Positions 5,422 to 7,247 of a stretch of 7,247 nucleotides of DNA are shown here, piece after piece (within the stretch, counting starts at the first letter, position 1; every line of letters starts with the position of its first letter). This stretch comes from an uncultured Ellagibacter sp. (lineage in GTDB: Bacteria; Actinomycetota; Coriobacteriia; Coriobacteriales; Eggerthellaceae): NCBI RefSeq assembly GCF_934636505.1, contig NZ_CAKUAL010000084.1, forward strand, positions 1-7,247, in the 5' to 3' direction. A model generated the notes under the pieces. The model did no database searches. It saw only the letters and a program-made list of their open reading frames with translations, and had not been told where the DNA came from. Position numbers and translations under genes: made by a program.

Positions 5422-5970
5422 ATGACTACTCCTCGCTTGAAGGAAAAGTACAAAAGCGAAATCGTCGCGAAGCTCGAGAAAGAGCTCGGCATTTCCAACA
5501 TCAACAATGTTCCGCGTCTCCAGAAGATCGTCGTGAACATGGGCGTTGGCGCTGCCGCCAGCGACCACAAGCTGCTTGATGCTGCCATGAACGACATGCG
5601 CATCATCACCGGCCAGCAGCCCTGCGTCACCCGCGCCAAGAAGTCCATCGCAGGCTTCCATGTCCGCGAGGGCCAGGCTATCGGCTGCAAGGTCACCCTT
5701 CGTGGCGACCGCATGTGGGAATTCCTCGACCGCCTGCTGTCCACCGCGCTTCCGCGCGTTCGCGACTTCCGCGGCATCTCCCGCACCAGCTTCGACGGTC
5801 GCGGCAACTACACGCTCGGTATCACCGAGCAGCTGATCTTCCCTGAGATCGAGTACGACAAGGTTGACCGCACCCGTGGTATGGACATCACGTTCGTCAC
5901 CACCGCTGAAAACAACGAGAATGCTCTTGCGCTCCTCGAGGCGCTCGGCTTCCCGTTCAAGAGCAAGTAA
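5422..5970 (+). CDS. rplE: 50S ribosomal protein L5
   Basis: L5 binds 5S rRNA as part of the central protuberance and contacts the P-site tRNA and S13. The 182-residue product has the usual length and motifs: the N-terminal LKEKYKSEIV helix (6-15), NNVPRLQKIVVNMGVG (28-43), the tRNA-contacting loop region RAKKSIAGFHVREG (71-84), LPRVRDFRGIS (110-120) and GITEQLIFPEIEYDKV (133-148). The start ATG follows GAGAGG by 5 nt. Unlike the genes before it, it is preceded by a long gap with its own promoter and three hairpins, and followed by a 93-nt gap with two more, so its expression may be set separately from that of rplN and rplX. The protein itself shows no oddity. Confidence 0.99.
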   Translation: MTTPRLKEKYKSEIVAKLEKELGISNINNVPRLQKIVVNMGVGAAASDHKLLDAAMNDMRIITGQQPCVTRAKKSIAGFHVREGQAIGCKVTLRGDRMWEFLDRLLSTALPRVRDFRGISRTSFDGRGNYTLGITEQLIFPEIEYDKVDRTRGMDITFVTTAENNENALALLEALGFPFKSK

Positions 5971-5973
5971 AAC

Positions 5974-6000
5974 AAATCGGGTCGCACTCGCGGCCCATTT
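5974..6000 (+). promoter_or_regulatory. Hairpin 1 between rplE and rpsZ
   Basis: AAAT-GGGTCGC (5974-5985, with C5978 bulged) pairs with GCGGCCCATTT (5990-6000) around an ACTC loop: 11 pairs with one G-U. It begins 4 nt after the rplE stop. The AAAT/ATTT base resembles a bidirectional terminator, but the next bases (GCGTAACC) give no U-run, so it is more likely an RNA-stability or processing element. Confidence 0.5.
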
Positions 6001-6014
6001 GCGTAACCTCGGCA

Positions 6015-6044
6015 TTAAGGCTGCCTAAGGGAGGCGGCCTTTAA
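6015..6044 (+). promoter_or_regulatory. Hairpin 2 upstream of rpsZ
   Basis: TTAAGGCTGCCT (6015-6026) pairs with AGGCGGCCT-TAA (6032-6044) around an AAGGG loop, with one bulged T and one G-U: 12 pairs. It ends 19 nt before the rpsZ ATG, leaving the GAAGGA ribosome site (6054-6059) free. With the preceding hairpin it makes a tandem pair filling most of this gap. A control element for rpsZ or a site of mRNA processing is plausible; neither can be told from sequence alone. Confidence 0.5.
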
Positions 6045-6063
6045 AGCAAGAAAGAAGGAATGC

Positions 6064-6249
6064 ATGGCTAAGAAATCGATGATCGCCAAAGCCAAGCGCG
6101 AGCCGAAGTTCTCCACGCGTCAGCACAACCGCTGCACGCGCTGCGGACGTCCGCGCGCTTACTATCGCAAGTTCGGCCTGTGCCGCATTTGCGTGCGCGA
6201 GCTGGCGAGCAAAGGCGAACTTCCCGGCGTGACCAAGTCCTCTTGGTAG
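6064..6249 (+). CDS. rpsZ: 30S ribosomal protein S14, zinc-binding type Z
   Basis: S14 assembles late into the head of the small subunit. This is the short, zinc-binding form: 61 residues with CTRC (24-27) and CRIC (40-43) as the four zinc ligands, then the conserved VRELASKGELPGVTKSSW tail. The longer cysteine-free form has about 90-100 residues. The type Z form is usual in Gram-positive bacteria and actinobacteria. The start follows GAAGGA by only 4 nt; an overlapping ATG at 6060 would give just three codons and is not used. Together with the Cys4 L24 it makes two zinc-dependent ribosomal proteins in this cluster; zinc-independent copies under zinc-responsive control might exist elsewhere in the genome (inference). 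Some catalogues call the gene rpsN. Confidence 0.98.
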   Translation: MAKKSMIAKAKREPKFSTRQHNRCTRCGRPRAYYRKFGLCRICVRELASKGELPGVTKSSW

Positions 6250-6359
6250 TCCTTTTCGGATTCACACGCTAGGGTGTGCCGGCGCATCAGGCGGAGGCGT
6301 TATGGGCGCCAACGAACCGAGCGCTTAGGCTCATCAAGGATCAAAGGAGAAAAACAAAA
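6250..6359 (+). promoter_or_regulatory. Structured gap and mini-ORF upstream of rpsH
   Basis: This 110-nt gap contains a CACAC/GTGTG hairpin (6263-6267 with 6274-6278) and a wider GGCGC/GCGCC pairing (6281-6285 with 6306-6310). Between these lies GCGGAGG followed by an ATG at 6302, opening an eight-codon frame (MGANEPSA) that stops at 6326-6328, 31 nt before rpsH. The true rpsH ribosome site AAAGGAG (6343-6349) follows. No promoter was recognised. The mini-ORF could be a leader peptide or chance; the wider pairing would cover its start codon. Confidence 0.35.
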
Positions 6360-6758
6360 ATGAGCATGACCGACCCCATCGCAGATATGCTTACGCGTGT
6401 GCGTAACGCTCATTCTGTCGGCAAGCCGACGGTTTCCATGCCGTCGAGCAAGAAACTCGTCGAGATCGCCCGCATCATGCAGGAAGAGGGCTACATTCAG
6501 GGCTTCGAAATCGTTGATGGCGAGCCCCGCGCAACCCTCGAGATCACGATGAAGTACGGCCCCAAAAAGGCCAAGACCATCCGCGGCATTAAGCGCATTT
6601 CCAAGCCTGGTCTGCGCATTTACGCCGGCAAGAACGACCTTCCGCGCGTTCTCGGCGGCCTCGGTACCGCAATCATCTCGACTAGCCAAGGCGTTATGAC
6701 CGACCGCGACGCTCGCAACAAGGGCATCGGCGGCGAGGTTATCGCCTACATCTGGTAG
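6360..6758 (+). CDS. rpsH: 30S ribosomal protein S8
   Basis: S8 is a primary 16S rRNA-binding protein of the central domain, essential for platform assembly; in E. coli it also represses the spc operon by binding the mRNA near rplE. The 132-residue product begins MSMTDPIADMLTRVRNA, contains PSSKKLVEIARIM (28-40) and ends with the S8 signature STSQGVMTDRDAR (107-119) and GIGGEVIAYIW (122-132). I place the start at the ATG at 6360, which has AAAGGAG 10 nt upstream and gives the family length. The frame stays open to a GTG at 6276, but those 28 extra codons have no ribosome site or homology. The stop TAG ends at 6758, 17 nt before rplF. If self-regulation is conserved, its target would be the rplX-rplE gap. 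Confidence 0.98.
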   Translation: MSMTDPIADMLTRVRNAHSVGKPTVSMPSSKKLVEIARIMQEEGYIQGFEIVDGEPRATLEITMKYGPKKAKTIRGIKRISKPGLRIYAGKNDLPRVLGGLGTAIISTSQGVMTDRDARNKGIGGEVIAYIW

Positions 6759-6775
6759 GAAAGGAAGGCAAAGAT

Positions 6776-7247
6776 ATGTCGCGTATTGGCAAGCAGCCCG
6801 TCGCCGTTCCTGCCAACGTTGAGGTGACCATCGACGGTCATAACTTGACGGTGAAGGGCCCGAAGGGCGAACTGCACCGCAGCTTCAACCCGATGATGAC
6901 CATTGCCCGCGATGGCGATGAGATCATCGTTTCTCGTCCGGATGACTCCCGCGAGGCCAAGAGCCTCCACGGTCTCACCCGTACGCTCATCCACAACATG
7001 GTCGAAGGCGTCGAGAATGGCTTCCAGAAGAAGCTTCAGCTCGTCGGCGTCGGCTACCGCGCCGCGCTCAAGGGCACATCCCTCGAGCTTTCCCTCGGCT
7101 ACTCTCATCCGGTTGTCATCGAAGCGCCCGAGGGCATCAACTTCGAGGTCCCCAGCCAGACCGAGATCATCGTTCACGGCGCAAGCAAAGAGCAGGTTGG
7201 CCAGGTTGCAGCCGACATTCGCAAGTGGCGCAAGCCGGAGCCTTACA
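6776..7247 (+). CDS. rplF: 50S ribosomal protein L6, 3' end beyond window
   Basis: L6 lies near the base of the L7/L12 stalk and the sarcin-ricin loop, where translation factors bind. The visible 157 residues hold both tandem L6 domains: MSRIGKQPVAVP (1-12), VKGPKGEL (26-33), HGLTRTLIHNMVEGV (65-79), then domain 2 with QLVGVGYRA (88-96), LSLGYSHPV (105-113) and the C-terminal signature reaching RKPEPY at the edge. The family usually runs to about 178 residues, ending in a basic tail after GKGIRY, so about 20 are missing only because the window stops. The start follows AAGGAAGG by 7 nt. It comes next after rpsH, as in a standard spc operon, where rplR and rpsE would be expected to follow. Confidence 0.98.
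   Translation, partial: MSRIGKQPVAVPANVEVTIDGHNLTVKGPKGELHRSFNPMMTIARDGDEIIVSRPDDSREAKSLHGLTRTLIHNMVEGVENGFQKKLQLVGVGYRAALKGTSLELSLGYSHPVVIEAPEGINFEVPSQTEIIVHGASKEQVGQVAADIRKWRKPEPY

Noticed and set aside
6276..6359. 28-codon N-terminal extension of S8 from a GTG
   Set aside because: No ribosome site at the GTG, no family homology in the extension, and a good SD at the downstream ATG giving the standard length.

Overview
This window holds the middle of a bacterial ribosomal-protein supercluster, read left to right, next to a divergently read GMP synthase gene (guaA). The DNA is GC-rich by eye. Most starts have strong Shine-Dalgarno (SD) sites, S14 is the short zinc form and L24 carries a Cys4 tail. 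My recollection of family variants (L16 especially) points to a high-GC Gram-positive, most plausibly the class Coriobacteriia (Eggerthella/Slackia relatives). That placement is inference and was not tested by search.

Layout. Positions 1-1076, minus strand: the first two thirds of guaA, cut by the left edge. Positions 1077-1443: a 367-base divergent intergenic region with a clear promoter for the rightward genes and a structured leader. Positions 1444-4543: rplB, rpsS, rplV, rpsC, rplP, rpmC and rpsQ, the second part of the S10 operon, tightly packed with gaps of 0-23 bases and one single-base overlap. Positions 4589-7247: rplN, rplX, rplE, rpsZ, rpsH and rplF, the first part of the spc operon, with rplF cut by the right edge. 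No tRNA, rRNA, CRISPR array or insertion sequence was seen.

All thirteen genes look intact and ordinary apart from the two cut by the window edges. The unusual content lies between genes. First, the usual rpsJ-rplC-rplD-rplW block is absent upstream of rplB, which instead follows its own promoter (TTGCCG-17-TATAAT) and a leader of about 160 nt. Second, the 125-base rplX-rplE gap holds a second strong promoter sharing an 11-base core with the first, followed by three hairpins. It sits where S8 controls the spc operon in E. coli. Third, the rplE-rpsZ and rpsZ-rpsH gaps (93 and 110 bases) also hold hairpins, and the latter an eight-codon mini-ORF with its own ribosome site. So the spc half looks subdivided by structured RNA while the S10 half is compact. 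These are hypotheses about regulation; I see no evidence of a wholly new protein system.
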